Part shown: piece after piece, positions 12,493 to 25,032 of the stretch
Layout: each line of letters opens with the position of its first letter
Numbering within the stretch: the first letter of the stretch is position 1
DNA from: Histoplasma ohiense
Lineage: Eukaryota; Ascomycota; Eurotiomycetes; Onygenales; Ajellomycetaceae
DNA: 64,000 nt
Direction: 5' to 3'
Assembly: GCA_017607445.1 (NCBI GenBank)
Contig: JAEVHH010000004.1
Location: 3,100,001 to 3,164,000, forward strand
Notes under the pieces: generated by a model
Database searches by the model: none
Told to the model about the DNA's origin: nothing
Seen by the model: the letters and a program-made list of their open reading frames with translations, nothing else
Program-made: the position numbers and the translations under genes

Positions 12493-13839
12493 TCAGTAAA
12501 AATCCCACAAGATTTCCGGCACTCCGACGGTTTCCACATCGTCAATTCGACACCCGACCCGGCATTGAGGTTGTTCCTTGACCATGTCGTCGTTGCCATT
12601 GTTGTCATATTCAAGCTTTTTTCTGGGGAACTTTAACTTGTCTCCGATCTCGTCTGCCAAAATTCGTTTGGGATGGCTATTCCCAGAAGCTCCAGAGTGC
12701 CCAGCATGACGAGACCGGTTAAACGCATCATATAATTCATCGTCAATGTCCGAGATGTTATAAGCAACTTCGATCCATTCGACACCCATGAGTACACTTG
12801 AACCTATTGTCATATTCCCAGACCATTCGCCGCCATCACTCCACAGATTCAATGCAAGCATACTCGGCTTATCGGGAACACGATAATCATTCTCGACTTG
12901 GAGATCGTTATTGAGATACCAACGCGTCATGTTCGGAAACCAGTCAAGACGGTGGGTTGCCCAGCTTGTCCAAGGAACGGGCAACTGAACGATTGTGGCA
13001 GCCCCTGGTATTTCCAGGTCAGTTAAGGGATCCCAATCTGGCTGGTTGGCATAGTGGATATGCGTGTGAGGATCGGCTGTTAATATTTCGATATCGGATT
13101 CAATGTTGATTGAGTGATACGTGAAAATCCCAGCTACTGCTCCGGAGGGGGGCGGGCGCAAGCGGAAATTACTAGGATTCAGTTTTGAACGATTACGACC
13201 CGCAGACCACTCATAATATTCGCCCAAATCCTGGTTATAGTCCCCGCCTCGGCCGTCGTTTTCAGCTCCATCGTCATCATCAGTAGCACGCCCAGCATGA
13301 AGACGCAGCCGAACGCGAAAAGAACAGTGAAAGTAATCATGGGAGTACGTTTCGATCTCCGCAGTGGAGGTATGGTTGTGTAATCTCTGGGTACGAAGAG
13401 CCAGGTAGGTCGTGTCAGTAGCGTTGTTGGTTGTATCATTGAGGACGAAAACGTTTTCATAATAGTTGCGTATAGGGATTGGGAAAAGCTGCGATCCTTC
13501 TCTGCTCCAGTCTTGGATCGCCCAATCGTCTAAGAAGCCCGTTTCTTCAAGGCTCATGAGAGATTTCTTCATCGAATTGGTAGTTCCATTGCGAGCTGGT
13601 CTAGCTATCGTGGAGTTCAGCTTCCAAGTTTTCTCCGGAGCAACAGACCGGAAATCATAGAACTTGTAGTTCTGAAAATAGCCTGGCTCCTTGCCTGAAA
13701 CCACATAGCATTCACACCTTTCTGGCGCACTGTCCAGGTAACCACTTCCATCGTTGATTGACTCGTCTGGGATCGCTTGTTTCGCCTTGGTTTTAAACCA
13801 CAGAAACATGAAACTTGCCAAACACAGGAAATATTTCAT
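12493..13839 (-). CDS. Secreted GH16-like endo-glucanase/transglycosylase
   Basis: Probable secreted or wall-associated beta-glucan hydrolase or transglycosylase. A single 448-residue exon starts with MKYFLCLASFMFLWF, a plausible secretion signal. The middle of the protein has ESDIEIL (nt 13087-13101 for ESDIE; E247, D249, E251), matching the GH16 E-x-D-x-E catalytic signature of nucleophile, helper and acid/base. Downstream, WTSWATHRLDWFPNMTRWYLNN and LNLWSDGGEWSG match the usual GH16 pattern of strands that shape the substrate cleft. Numerous N-x-S/T sites fit a secreted glycoprotein. The C-terminus has two closely spaced cysteines (CRVGC). Upstream is over 3 kb without a gene. Substrate specificity (beta-1,3, mixed-linkage or chitin-glucan) cannot be read from the sequence. 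Confidence 0.82.
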   Translation of the reverse strand: MKYFLCLASFMFLWFKTKAKQAIPDESINDGSGYLDSAPERCECYVVSGKEPGYFQNYKFYDFRSVAPEKTWKLNSTIARPARNGTTNSMKKSLMSLEETGFLDDWAIQDWSREGSQLFPIPIRNYYENVFVLNDTTNNATDTTYLALRTQRLHNHTSTAEIETYSHDYFHCSFRVRLRLHAGRATDDDDGAENDGRGGDYNQDLGEYYEWSAGRNRSKLNPSNFRLRPPPSGAVAGIFTYHSINIESDIEILTADPHTHIHYANQPDWDPLTDLEIPGAATIVQLPVPWTSWATHRLDWFPNMTRWYLNNDLQVENDYRVPDKPSMLALNLWSDGGEWSGNMTIGSSVLMGVEWIEVAYNISDIDDELYDAFNRSRHAGHSGASGNSHPKRILADEIGDKLKFPRKKLEYDNNGNDDMVKEQPQCRVGCRIDDVETVGVPEILWDFY

Positions 13840-16800
13840 AATTGCGTAAAAGAAAAGCTATCAATGTCATGATAGGACAAAAAAGGACAAAACCGAAGGG
13901 AGCCGCTAAGTCGTCTATGGTAACACGACGCAACTCACATCAACCCTTGATACAAGTGCATCGTCGTCTTGGGCTTCTCTTGGTAAATATCAGGCTGCTT
14001 GAGGCTGCTTCTGAGGCAAGTGCGATGCCGGCAAGAACGAAATCAAATTAGGAAGCCACTAGATACGAGACGACTTTACCAGCGACATCACCGCAGGAAG
14101 TCGCTCTTCTCTTACGCATCGCTCCAGAAGACCTCGCGTGGGATAGAGATTATGTAAATTGGCATCACCAGTCATCCGGCCTCTCATATGATATGTAGAG
14201 CTTCAGTCGGAGCCAGAAGACCTCCAAACCCCCAAACCCTTGGTTTCGGGGAGAAAAATGATAATGGAAATAGAGAAAAAAGGAAGTGATTCAGCCCGTT
14301 GGTATCCACCGAGGAAGGAAACAAGTCTGTTCTTCTTTGCCCGACATAGCCAACTCAGAGAAGCACCTTGATATGCCGGAAACTATCACAGGGTGTCACC
14401 ACCTTCATTCACCAAAAAGATAAGTTAAAGGCCTTCATTCCGCTAGGCACATGGAGGCCTCAGTAGAAATGAGCTGTTGAATGCGTGGTTCGGCATTCCC
14501 ACATCCACAATGAAAATGCACATCCTGGGCCAACATGTATGGGCTTCTAATCAGAATAAGTGAAACATTGGAGTTAGCATGCTTGATCACCTCCAACACT
14601 AAGCCATAAACCCACCGTGAGGTCTGACAAGACCAAGCAGGCTGGCAAATGCTGCCATCCAGGCATCTCGGATGGATATCAAGTCCAGCGTCCAAGTCGT
14701 TACGAGGTGAAAGCTGCCAAGATATCACGGGGCTGTAACGGAACATCAATTTCCCGAGTGCTGCCTGGCCATCGGGCAATCTGCTTTAGGACAAGCGCCC
14801 TTCGCTCCTCCTCCACGCCGACTTCCTTTTCATCCCAGCCCCAAGCAATGGGGAGGACAGCATCGATTCTTATAACCAGCTTGGAGTGCACCTTCAGGTC
14901 TGCGTCAGATCGCAAAGATCACCAGAGAATTTGAAAGAACCGTTGTGTCATCCATAGGGCGTGGCTGGCCGTGACTTTACGGCGGAGTCGACTCCGCCTC
15001 TTGTACCTCTTATATATACTACCCCTTTCATTCATAATCCAGCATTGCCAGATCAGTTGTATAAACTCTGATATCTTTCCCTTGTACTATAGCGGTTGCT
15101 GAGCTGTATCTCGCGAGAGTTGCCCGACCTTGTGCGGAAACCATCACCCTCCCTACTCAATTGTCTTGCGCGCCATCATATGATATGATTATTGAAAAAA
15201 CATATCTAGCTATTTACGCAAAAGAGTGTTCTTTTTCGTTTAGCTTTTCTATTCTATTTTTTATTTGGGAAACCATCAGGTGCTTGTGAAATTTTGAGCT
15301 TACATTTTGCTTGCATGATCCGCGCCGTCACCCTTGACGGAATGGCGGTTCTTAACTCCATGTTATACTGCGACGAGCTTCTCCTTTATATCTCCGGTCA
15401 TCGTGCCGGCCGTCTTTGCTGATATATCCGCAGTGATAAGGCTGTCATATTCGCGCAAGTCCAAAGCCCCAAAGTGCAGTCCTTTTTCAAAACGGTCCTT
15501 GGTGGTTGCTCAAGCTGAGAAGCTTGAAGTCAACCACTGCAAAAGCCCCAAAGCATAAAGCTGCTCCATACATTATATGACGACTCGAATTGGAGGTGTC
15601 AAGCGCGTTGTGGAAGTATAACTGAGCCAAGAGCCCCAATGTTCTGGTCTTTCCTGTCATTTTTAACCAGAGAGCAGATGGGCCCATTGCAGTGCCGGAA
15701 TGCATAGCACCGGTCGATTTCCTCACAGTCTGCAGTTGTGGTCTGACCAAAGGGGTACCCTTTGCCACAGAGCCTGACGTGGCATGGCAATGACGAGGCT
15801 GTATGCCGGCTCGTGACCCTTCACGATGTGCACTTTCCCCATGAGCAAACTTGGTGGCAATAATCATATTGAACTCCAAACTGTCATTCTCTGTGACTCC
15901 CAGATATGTTCATGATGACTGGAGCGGTTTTTGACACACGATCTTGCGAGGTTCCCATAATATTTTGCTAGAACCAACTTGGCACCACGGTTGTCCTTCA
16001 GACTGGCAGGCAACATTCCATCATTTGATTCGTCCAGCTTCCCACCTCGCTCGATGTGGTGGGAGCAATGCCCTTGTCATGAAGTGTCCTCAGCCATGTC
16101 ACCTTGCTCTCTGCTCCTGACCAACCAACAACAGCTCGGCATGACATCCCTTGCAATGATTCTCAAATGTCGTCGAGTCGAACAAACGGTGAGTCATGTG
16201 ATCTAGTTCTACCCGGGCGCTGGACAGTTGCTTTCAAGTTTCCTTGCGGATGTTTGGCTGACAATTGCGAGGACTAGGTCGCTAGCGCGATATGGTGGCG
16301 GTACACTCGCTCTTTGTATTGAACTAATGCGCGCTATTTTACCAAGGGAAGGCGCTAATGCAAGTTCTCTTTCGTATTGTGTTAAATTTGCGACATCACA
16401 CTGTCCAATGAAGTCAAAACACCAGGCTGCGAAAGTGCTCCGATTCCAGATATGGCTAGCTCGATCAAACATTTCATTGGCGCTCACCGCCTGCTGATGC
16501 AAGCCAACTCTCCCCTTCTTCCACTTCAGCCTGGCCAAGTCGCCGTCGCATCTCAGGCCGCCCCTCCATCGTGTTCTTTCTGGGAAGAAAAATTCTTTCC
16601 ACCTTCTCCCGAAATATCCCTTTCTTCCGAGATATTTTTTGGCTCTCCTTTGTCCACTAATTATCTTATAAAATAATTACTTCTGTTCCGAAATTTAAAA
16701 AAAATTTCTTCTATTTTTTCCCTCACTTCCAATGCGTGAAATTCGCTGACTTGTCCTCTTCTGCCCCCTTTCTGCTGATGGTGGCCACGATTGAGCCTAA

Positions 16801-17213
16801 ATAATACCGCTAGTGGTACGAAATTTATCTCGGGCGACACCACAACTTCACCAAGAGTCTTGGTATCAGGAAATATTACTTGTTTTAGGTCTAGCGTTTG
16901 CATGGGTATGGCCGATTGCATAATTTCTTGCTGCGGCTGGGCTAGTGTGAAACCGGTCGTGGACACCATGAGACCAGGAATTCCGGCTGCTCCTTTCCCT
17001 TTGTCGCCTTCTGCCCTCTTTGTTTGTTCTTCATCCACTTCGTCCACTTCGCTTTTTCTCTCTTCACAATCATTACCACCATACACAGAGTCTCCAACGG
17101 AACTTCATGCTCATATAAACGAAAATAGATGTGGAAAACACCGACAGTCAAAATGGATATACTCATATGAACGTTTAGCACTGATTTATACCCCTCACAC
17201 TCCTTTAATATTC
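13840..17213. other. 3.4-kb region with no supported gene
   Basis: Lies between the divergent glucanase-like and heptad-protein genes. Several short frames are open on the minus strand (14435-14915, 15487-15879, 16209-16538). Overlapping frames around 15599-15879 change register and one is rich in regularly spaced cysteines, so decayed coding sequence is possible. None can be joined into a convincing gene by splice signals, so no CDS is called. The last few hundred bases before 17214 are CT-rich, as in a promoter or 5' leader. Confidence 0.4.
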
Positions 17214-18835
17214 ATGATGAGTACTGTTGAAAGGAGCCTTATGAGGGCTTCAAGTATGACCACCAGTCCAAGATTATCAACCAAACGAGAATCAACACCA
17301 CCATCCGTCTCCGATCCAGCCCTGCTTCATATCCACGATCGTTTGCATCAAATAGATGCCAAAGTAATCGATCTCCGTTCCTCCATCTTGACCCCCGATG
17401 AATATGTCGACCGACGAAACCGCCAGGATGAGTTCATCCGGCGAGAGTTTGATGGGCAACGCCAGGTTTGCAGCCGTATCGAGCTGAATGTGGGAAGGAC
17501 AAAGAATGACGTTACCCAACTAAAGGACGGGTTAACCCAGTTGAAGTCGGAAATGCTACAGCTCAGGACTCATGTCTCCCAACTTGGTTCCAAAGAAGCA
17601 TATCTCCAGAGCGATATCACCCAACTCCAAAGCGATGTCAACCAACTCCAGCTCGACGTCCAAAAACTTCACACCGATGTTTGTGCTACCCGTACCGACC
17701 TCAGCCAAATCCAGACTATTGTGAGCCAGCTTCGCATCGATTTAATGACTCTGCAAAGGGAGACCTCCCAGAACTTCGGACTCGTTTTCTCTCGATTCTC
17801 TGCCATGGAATCGAGGATGAAGCACATGGAACGCACACGATTCAACTCTCTCGCCCAGACGATACATGCTCCCATTACTCCTGTCCCATTTGTCGAAGAT
17901 GACGGCTCTGTTCGTTGGCCCGAATATTTCCCTCGAACAGTTTGGAAGTTTTGGTGTTTGAAGAAAAGAAATAGAAGTAAGTTCATAAAAGAGAATGGAA
18001 TTTAAAGGGGCGCTGTGGTGTGGCTTGCAGCCATACTAATTTAAATATCCTAGTTCATCGACTAGTCGAGCTTGCGGATTTTTACGAGCTGGAAGGATAT
18101 CAATATTGGGGCCGAATGCCTCATGCTCATGATTCTACTTTTGCCACAGATGGAAATATGAGCGATTCAAGCGACTCGAGTGACCTTCCATCAGACCTCA
18201 CACGCGCAGAGGCGGCCCGACAATACCCAGAGGCTTGTCATCAGGCATTAGCTGCTACTCTCGGTCTCGTCTACTACAAGATTCGGAATGAAGTTGGCGA
18301 GGGTCCTCTTGGACATCACGTTTCAGCTGCACACAAACGTATGCAGGATGAGGTCGCATCGATTAATTCCTCGTCAAAGCAAAAGCCAGCCAAACACTCC
18401 CGCCGCTCCAACGAGAGCTCACCAACCAACTTACACCGGATCCACATCGGCTCTGCCCTCGATGCAAAGTCCATCGTTTCTGAAGGTCTAGATAGGCTGG
18501 GTTGGAATGCTCACGGGTCGCAGATGTCTGATGACACGATGAGTAAACTAAAGGGGATTGTATCTGACGAAGTCAACTCTATTCTGCTCCACGCATTGGA
18601 ACGGGGTCGGATTCGGCTGCAGCCCGGTGTCCTCGAACCTCCCCAGCAATCGCCCACTAACTTTTCCAGGCTCAACATTCGTTCCAGGCCAAACTTCGAT
18701 GAATCCCCACGCACACACGATGACGAAATGGTTACCGTTTCCAACACTGTTCCAACCGAAATCATCTCACCACGCTCTCCCGACGAAGGTCGGCAGTGGA
18801 TTCCAGGACGGATGTCGGAAACTCCTAGCCCGTAG
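17214..18835 (+). CDS. Unknown protein with a 12-heptad coiled coil
   Basis: I do not recognise a family. Two exons, 17214-17976 and 18054-18835, join in phase 1 across a 77-nt intron with a CATACTAAT branch site, giving about 514 residues. The first in-frame ATG after upstream stops and near the CT-rich leader is 17214, with another ATG immediately following at 17217. Residues 99-182 (nt 17508-17759) are twelve consecutive seven-residue repeats of the form D-V-x-Q-L-x-x, with a hydrophobic residue at the second position and Leu/Ile at the fifth, without a stutter. This predicts a long parallel coiled coil. A basic, aromatic patch (RTVWKFWCLKKRNR) follows, then an acidic/serine segment and a disordered C-terminus. 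No signal peptide or membrane span. Candidate roles are scaffold or cytoskeletal, but this is speculation. Confidence 0.72.
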
Positions 18836-21800
18836 CTAACTGTCATCCCGTGGCTTTCAACTTCCATGTCCTCTTAGTGCCTGGAGTCTAGTCATTTTCT
18901 CATCTCAATTTTGCCTCCTCGCTTTCACATAGGAACCTTTACCTTCCTATTTATAAGCTACGGAGAGTTGACTTGGGTTTTTGGCTAACGAAGTTGATTG
19001 GGGTAGAAGTGTCCGCGAGATCCGTGTACTCTTTTACGTCCGCTACCGATCAAAGTCTCCTTTCTACGGTGATCGAAGCAATTGTACATTTCGCTCCCAC
19101 GACTTCGCTCGTTGGTTCACTATCGATTCGACGAGGGTAAAATAACAATAGGGCAAAGATGGCCTTTTGGAAAACCAAACATCATGGATATGTCATCTAA
19201 CATCACCCGTATTTTTGAGAAACTGCATTACACGGCGCTCTGGGACCCCTTTTGCAAGCATTTCACGGCGTCCTTGTTATTTGTTTTTTGTTTCCTTTTG
19301 GACAGCGAATTATGACTCTCGGTTTCTTTTTTTGACACTTGATTTATATCCTATGTACATACCCATACTTATCCCCCCCCTTCCCAATCCTACATTCAAG
19401 TTGTTTTCGGCGTTTTGGTCTTGGTTTGTTTTTTGCTTCGTTTTAATACAATCGTAGCCGATAAATTCTCCCCTTGCCAACTCCAAATACAATTTTCAAT
19501 CAAAGCAGATTTCTCTTTTATCCTCCACGTAGCCCGTACAGCCAGGTTGTAGAGTTACGTTGTGAACGAATCTTCCTTCGTCCCCTGACCAATGCACATG
19601 TGATTTTTAAAGCCCTAGCTGCTTTTGCTTCGCCACGCCAATTTAGTATGAGAGAGTACCTCTTAAGAAAAACGTAGTGTTGTGGTACTGTACATGTACA
19701 GTACATAAGTTGGTCGAGAAAGTTGGTGTAAGTGCGTTATATGTATGGGTCCAAAATCAACATAACACAATTGAAAAATGGATTTCTCGTTTTGGTGCCG
19801 TGGCAACCCTGTATTTTATGCGAGCGGTCTTAACCCAACGAAAGTTGAGTTTAGTATGTCTTCTAATCCGGTAGGTAGCTACGTATTTCCTTTCTTTATT
19901 GTATAGAAATAAATGTTTCAGGCTAGGAATAGGGCATTTGAAAACACTGTAGAAAAAGAAAAAGAAAAAGAAAGAGAAAAAGGAAGAGAAGAAAAGAAAT
20001 CCCCATTGCACACATTTATTTCCTCATGCCAGATGTGAGAGAGATGTGATGTTTTCTCACTGGGCGTTCGTTCATCTTGGCTACGAGATCGGACGAAAGA
20101 GCGACATAGATGTACAGTAGATTGATACATCCTACTACCCCTACACTAGGACACAATCGTGATTGAATTGCCAACCGCCACGATCCATAACCCCAGCAGC
20201 AGTTACATAGCTGGATGTAAATACCCCTACCCAGCTACCAAAAACCAACGCTCTACAAGCAAGCCCTTTACCTTTCGGATGGTTGACTGCATCGGTAACG
20301 GAGGGTTTTTTTTAAGTTTAGGTTTATTTTATTCTTATTCACTGGCTGGTTTCGCGTCTGTGTGATGAAGGACTGGTTCCCTGCTCCAAAACGTTGTCGT
20401 AGTGCGTTTGCACGTAGGATTGGAAGAACATAGAAGTAATTTTTATTTAACTGACAAATCGTGTTTTTGTATAACTAACGTCCCAAATAAGGGTTTTGGA
20501 AGAATTAAATGGGAAGAACAATGACAGGGTTATTAAATCGGCTAGGGATAAGAAGTAGGCTCTACATGTTTCCGTCCAATTTTGGGGGAGGATGAGCCCA
20601 AATGATAAACTGGCGAGCGCACATTCCTGCATCCTTTGTTGAGGATGTCTGAGCACTGCTATGTGAGTTATCATGGGCGGGTAGCGTGCTTAAATAGACG
20701 TATATGGAGAAGCAAAATAAAGAGTAAAAAGCAATACTGCATTTAGAGGAGAATGAGAGATGAGTTCGGCAACTATCAGCAACGATAGCAAAATAAAATG
20801 AAACAAGTAGCATTAAATATAAAACTTTAACAGGCAAAACAAGAGACTCACACACAGCAAAGGAGAATCGAAAGACTAGGAGAGAGGAAGAAAATGATAG
20901 GAAACGGTAAGGGAGGTGAAAAGAGAAAAAAACCGACTGGAGATGGAGAGAAGCCAAATGTAAAATATATAAAACAAAATAATACTACTTGTTAACTAAA
21001 GGAGGGTGTAATCCTGTGCCACAAAGGGAACGCTGGGGAAGAGAAAAGGGGGGGGGGGGCCGGGAGGCAAAAATAAGAATACATATACATATACACATAT
21101 AACAGTCGCGAGATAAGACAAAGATTGCGAAATAAACGAGAAAGAAAAAAAGAAATCCAAAACATGGAAAAAGAGCGTTTCATATGCAAAAAGTTACGGG
21201 AGGCTTGGTGTGGTATAAAAGGCCGGCATATTGTTGGGAAAATTTCCTTCCCCGCAAATCCATCCGCTGCTAATGCTTTGAGGGTTGTAAAGCCGCATGA
21301 CGCATGTAGATAGAGCCTAGCATTTCCATTTCCTGCTCTTTCACTTTGTGTTGGCGAGATATGATGGTCGAAATGATAAAAAGAAACGCGGATATGTTGA
21401 GAGGATAATAGTTTGGGTTAAATCTGACTGGAGTTTGGGAAGAACGGGGTTGGGGATTGGAAATATCAAGCAAAAATAAGCTGTACACATGGTATCACAT
21501 CATATATATACCAAACATATTTGATCTGATGGACAGATTGAGAAAAAAGAGTTAGTGAATAGCTAGTCCTGGGTGGCCTCGGTGGATGGACGGGTGGGCA
21601 GAAAAACGTGAGATCATCCTACCCCCAACTTTAGAGTGACAGAATGGTAATACAACCGGGGTCGAAAGGGGGAAATATGTTGGTTGTTAGAAAGATCTAG
21701 ATTCGAAAAAATGAAAAGGATGGAAGAAATTTGAGTAAACTGAGATAAAGAAACAAATCATGGTCCCCCTAGCGATAATACAGTGGGCAGCAAAGCTTGG

Positions 21801-21992
21801 AATAAGTCAAAATCATGGATGCACTCCCAAAGCGCGCCTCTACTTGACCATACTGCCTCCATTGGACATGGAATGAGTACACGTGGATCGAGATTCTCTT
21901 TAGCTTGAATTGGATTGAAATGCATGGGGGGCTTCGTGGATGGTGAAGGGAGTCTCTATCGAATAGGCTTGTTCTCCAGAACCTTTGCACTC
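18836..21992. other. 3.2-kb intergenic region between convergent genes
   Basis: Lies between the ends of the heptad-protein gene (+) and the DENN gene (-). It contains purine-rich tracts (GAAAAAGAAAAAG near 19950-19985; A/G-rich 20860-20960) and a G run near 21048-21059. No frame with recognisable protein features; long 3' UTRs or a noncoding transcript are possible but not shown. Confidence 0.5.
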
Positions 21993-24900
21993 TCATGCAA
22001 CCATACGTCCAGTATCTGGCCTCATGATGTGTTGGCTGGGTTGTTTCGACACGGTGCCGTTGTCGATCTGTCCATCCGTACCCTCCATTTGGTAAGCATG
22101 TTCATCCTCATCTTCGACAATTTTAGTGGGAAGATCACCCGGGCCGTATTGCTGGCTTGACCGTTCGGGAATCGTGCTGCTGCTCATCATGGACATCGAT
22201 GTGCTCGAGCGATTATGGATAAGATCTGGAGTTGGTGGGATGCTAGATGCGCGTCCATCTGGGCTCAAGTAACTACTGTCATTGTCACCTGCTTCACTCC
22301 CATCGGTACGTACGGAATGTTCGTTGCCGTCATCAGTGGGAGCGAGGCTGCTGCTACCTTCCCGGCCCTCCTTGCTGGTCTGGAGTGATTCTTCGAATTC
22401 CGCATCTTGGGCGAGATGGAGGCCTTCGACAGCAGCGGCACACTGATCACTGATGTTGCGGATAATGTGGGCGATCGCATCAGTTTTATCCCGTAGGTGA
22501 CGGTCGGCGACATCAGACATGCTCAGTGCAGAGTAACGTTTGGATCGTTTACTAGTGTTTAGCAAATGCTGTTCCATTTCAGGGGTAACATCTTCACTGT
22601 CACCTGCACCCAGGCGGCTTGTGAATCTCGAGCTAGATTTCGTTTGATGAGAACCCTTCACTGGACCTGTTTCGGCATTATCGTGACCATTGATAGATTC
22701 TGTCTCAGTATCATCCTCTGGGATATCGTCATAGCCCTCCTGAATGAATCCAGAGAGTTCTGGAGTGCTTCCTAGCGAACGAACAATGTGTTCCATGTGA
22801 TGGGCCTGGCCATTGATGAGGCTTCTAAGGTGGAGTACTACACGTTGAGCTTCATCACGTTGACGCAACAATGTATCGCTAGTATGTTGCAAGGCACTAA
22901 TCTCCTTGGCGTTTCGTTTCCTCTCACGCTCAAGTTCCTCAGCAATCTCTTGCTGGAGGACCAAGGCTTCGAGAGCATCGTCACGCTGTTTCTCAGTTCC
23001 GGAAAGGCGGAGAGTGAGACGGGCAGCGTCGTCTTTTTGTTGATCAATGAGGCCAGTAAGACGACGATTCTCACGTTTGTGAGATTCGATTTTAACCTTA
23101 AGCTCAGAAGTCTCCTTCGTAAGCTGTTCAGCAAAGGCTTGGAATTTGAGGAACTGTGATGATAGATCAGTATGTTGTTTGCAATGCTCAATGGGGTAAG
23201 CCATATGGCATACCTGCTGTTTCCATGTCTCCAGCTCTTCGACCAAAAAGTTATTCCGCTTTGTGACCTTGGAAAGCTCCGTGTCCATTCTGCCTTTGAG
23301 GTTGATGAAGTCTTGCCATGCTTCCATTGCATCTCTGGAGTACTGGTTGCGCTCACGAACGATTTCGTTCAAGTGTCTCATCGACACTTTCGTCATCAAT
23401 GGCTTTTTTACAGATCCTCCAAAGAGTGCTTTGACTCCAGTGTTCCGGCCCTACAATGTAGTTAGTATTGGGGCTGGTAAATAAAAGCTTTCCACAAAAT
23501 CAAAGACAAAACCTACCAATTTTTCGCAGACGTGGTCCATTACTGCCATGACACCATCCTGGTTCCACCAATCCGGATCCTGAACGCTCTCAACCTCACC
23601 TCGCATAACAATGATCTGACCAGCTGGGATCAATTTACCCCCGCCGTAGGCTGATCGGAGGTGCTGAGGAACACCGGATTGGGTGACGTCCCCATTGAGG
23701 GACTGAGTCAATCGGTTGATCATTTTGGTTCTCTGCCCTGGGTTCAAAATGCTTGGAGGGCTAGAGGTCAATACAAAGTTGCGATCCAAGTCGACCACGA
23801 GTGCATCAGATGGAGCTGTAAACAGGGTTTTGCATTCCGCAGTAACACCGAGTATGTATGGACCCGGCTCTTGGACGAGCTCCTTTGCGTGGCGGGCATG
23901 GACAACTGGGCAGTACAGGCCACTCCATTCGTAGACCCGGACGCAGAATCGAATCGTTTCGGCGGCTACTGTGAGCATGGCTGGGTAATGACTGACGAAG
24001 ATTATACGGCGAGTGGGCGAGACAGCTGCTTCGATAACACCAACGATGTTTGGAATAGACAAACAATTGAATAAAGGCCACATAGAAAAATTTTGGTACC
24101 CAGTTTGCGAGGAAGGAAATTGGTAGCACAATGCATAATCCTTCATGTCAATCCGAACCAAATCATTGAGTCGTGGTGCTGGGAAGCTAAGAATGCGGGA
24201 TACTTCTTCTGCGTGGAAGAGATTGGTAGCCTTGTTCCAGTGGATCCACATGCCACGGAGGTAATCGCCCAGTAAGTCGTAGAGGGGATATCTAGATAAG
24301 AAACTGAGGCAGTATGGAATCCAGTATGTTTCATCTGGGGTGTCATAGAAATCCGGCTCCGTTTTCTTACGTAGCTCACGAATAGTCTCCGCACGTTTTT
24401 CATCTGCTCGAGACCATACACGCAGTGCAATACCGTAAAGAGTGTGAGAAGAATCTTGTTGGAGAACGAAAGAATGATGTACACAATGAGGTTGGCTTTT
24501 GCCAGTGCAGATTTCAACGTCGTGAGGGAAACAAGCCTATAGAAATATAGAGATCAGTCCAAGTTCCAGTTCCAATCTAGATAGATGAATGGGGTCGGTC
24601 CTGTCCATGACGTCTCGAGGACTATATTAGAAAGTTCCCAACGGTACTTACCCTCATAGCCGAATGCAACGCTCTCGCAATCTCGTTATCCTGCTCTAGT
24701 CTGGGACTGCTGCCCAAAATCTCAGGTAGCCAGAACTGACCAACAGCGCCTTTCATATGTCCAATCTTTCCCTGAGCGGGAGGGGGAGCCTTCACCCATT
24801 GTGAAGGCTCGCGACCAACGCCACAGACCATGTAGGCATGGGTGAGAGTTTTAGGAGTTTGTTGAGCTGGTTTCATATTCAACGTCGAAGGAATGGGCTG

Positions 24901-25032
24901 AGTGATTCGAGAATGAAGCGAGGAAGTTCGACTGGGGATGACAAGGGAGTTGTCTCCCTGGTCCCGCGTCATGGGACGGTCTCTGGTGGCAGGGCGAACG
25001 AACGACGCATGGTCTCTCAACGAGGGAGCCAT
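21993..25032 (-). CDS. DENN (AEX-3) domain protein, putative Rab GEF, with long coiled-coil tail
   Basis: DENN proteins act as guanine-nucleotide exchange factors for Rab GTPases in membrane traffic. Exons are 25032-24652, 24536-23517, 23450-23214 and 23153-21993, all in phase 0, for about 932 residues. Exon 2 begins with a uDENN-like stretch (PHCVHHSFVLQQD, YGIALRVWSRAD) and continues into the core cDENN (PLFNCLSIPNIVGVIEAA, IIFVSHYPAMLTVAAETIR, GPYILGV, DALVVDLDRN). The end of exon 2 resembles the dDENN part. Exons 3-4 form a long coiled coil rich in Glu/Lys/Arg/Leu, then an acidic, serine-rich, disordered C-terminus. The last intron (60 nt) is stop-free and in frame. Which Rab is the partner cannot be read from sequence. 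Confidence 0.85.
23154..23213 (-). other. In-frame, stop-free 60-nt intron in the DENN gene
   Basis: Begins GTATGC and ends with an ATCACAG acceptor on the minus strand. It is 60 nt with no stop in the gene frame. Retention would insert 20 residues, including a Cys-His-Met segment, into the coiled coil. Confidence 0.65.

Noticed and set aside
13840..17213. A gene made of short frames between the glucanase-like and heptad genes
   Set aside because: Frames cannot be joined with consistent GT-AG phases; only a tentative remnant finding was kept.
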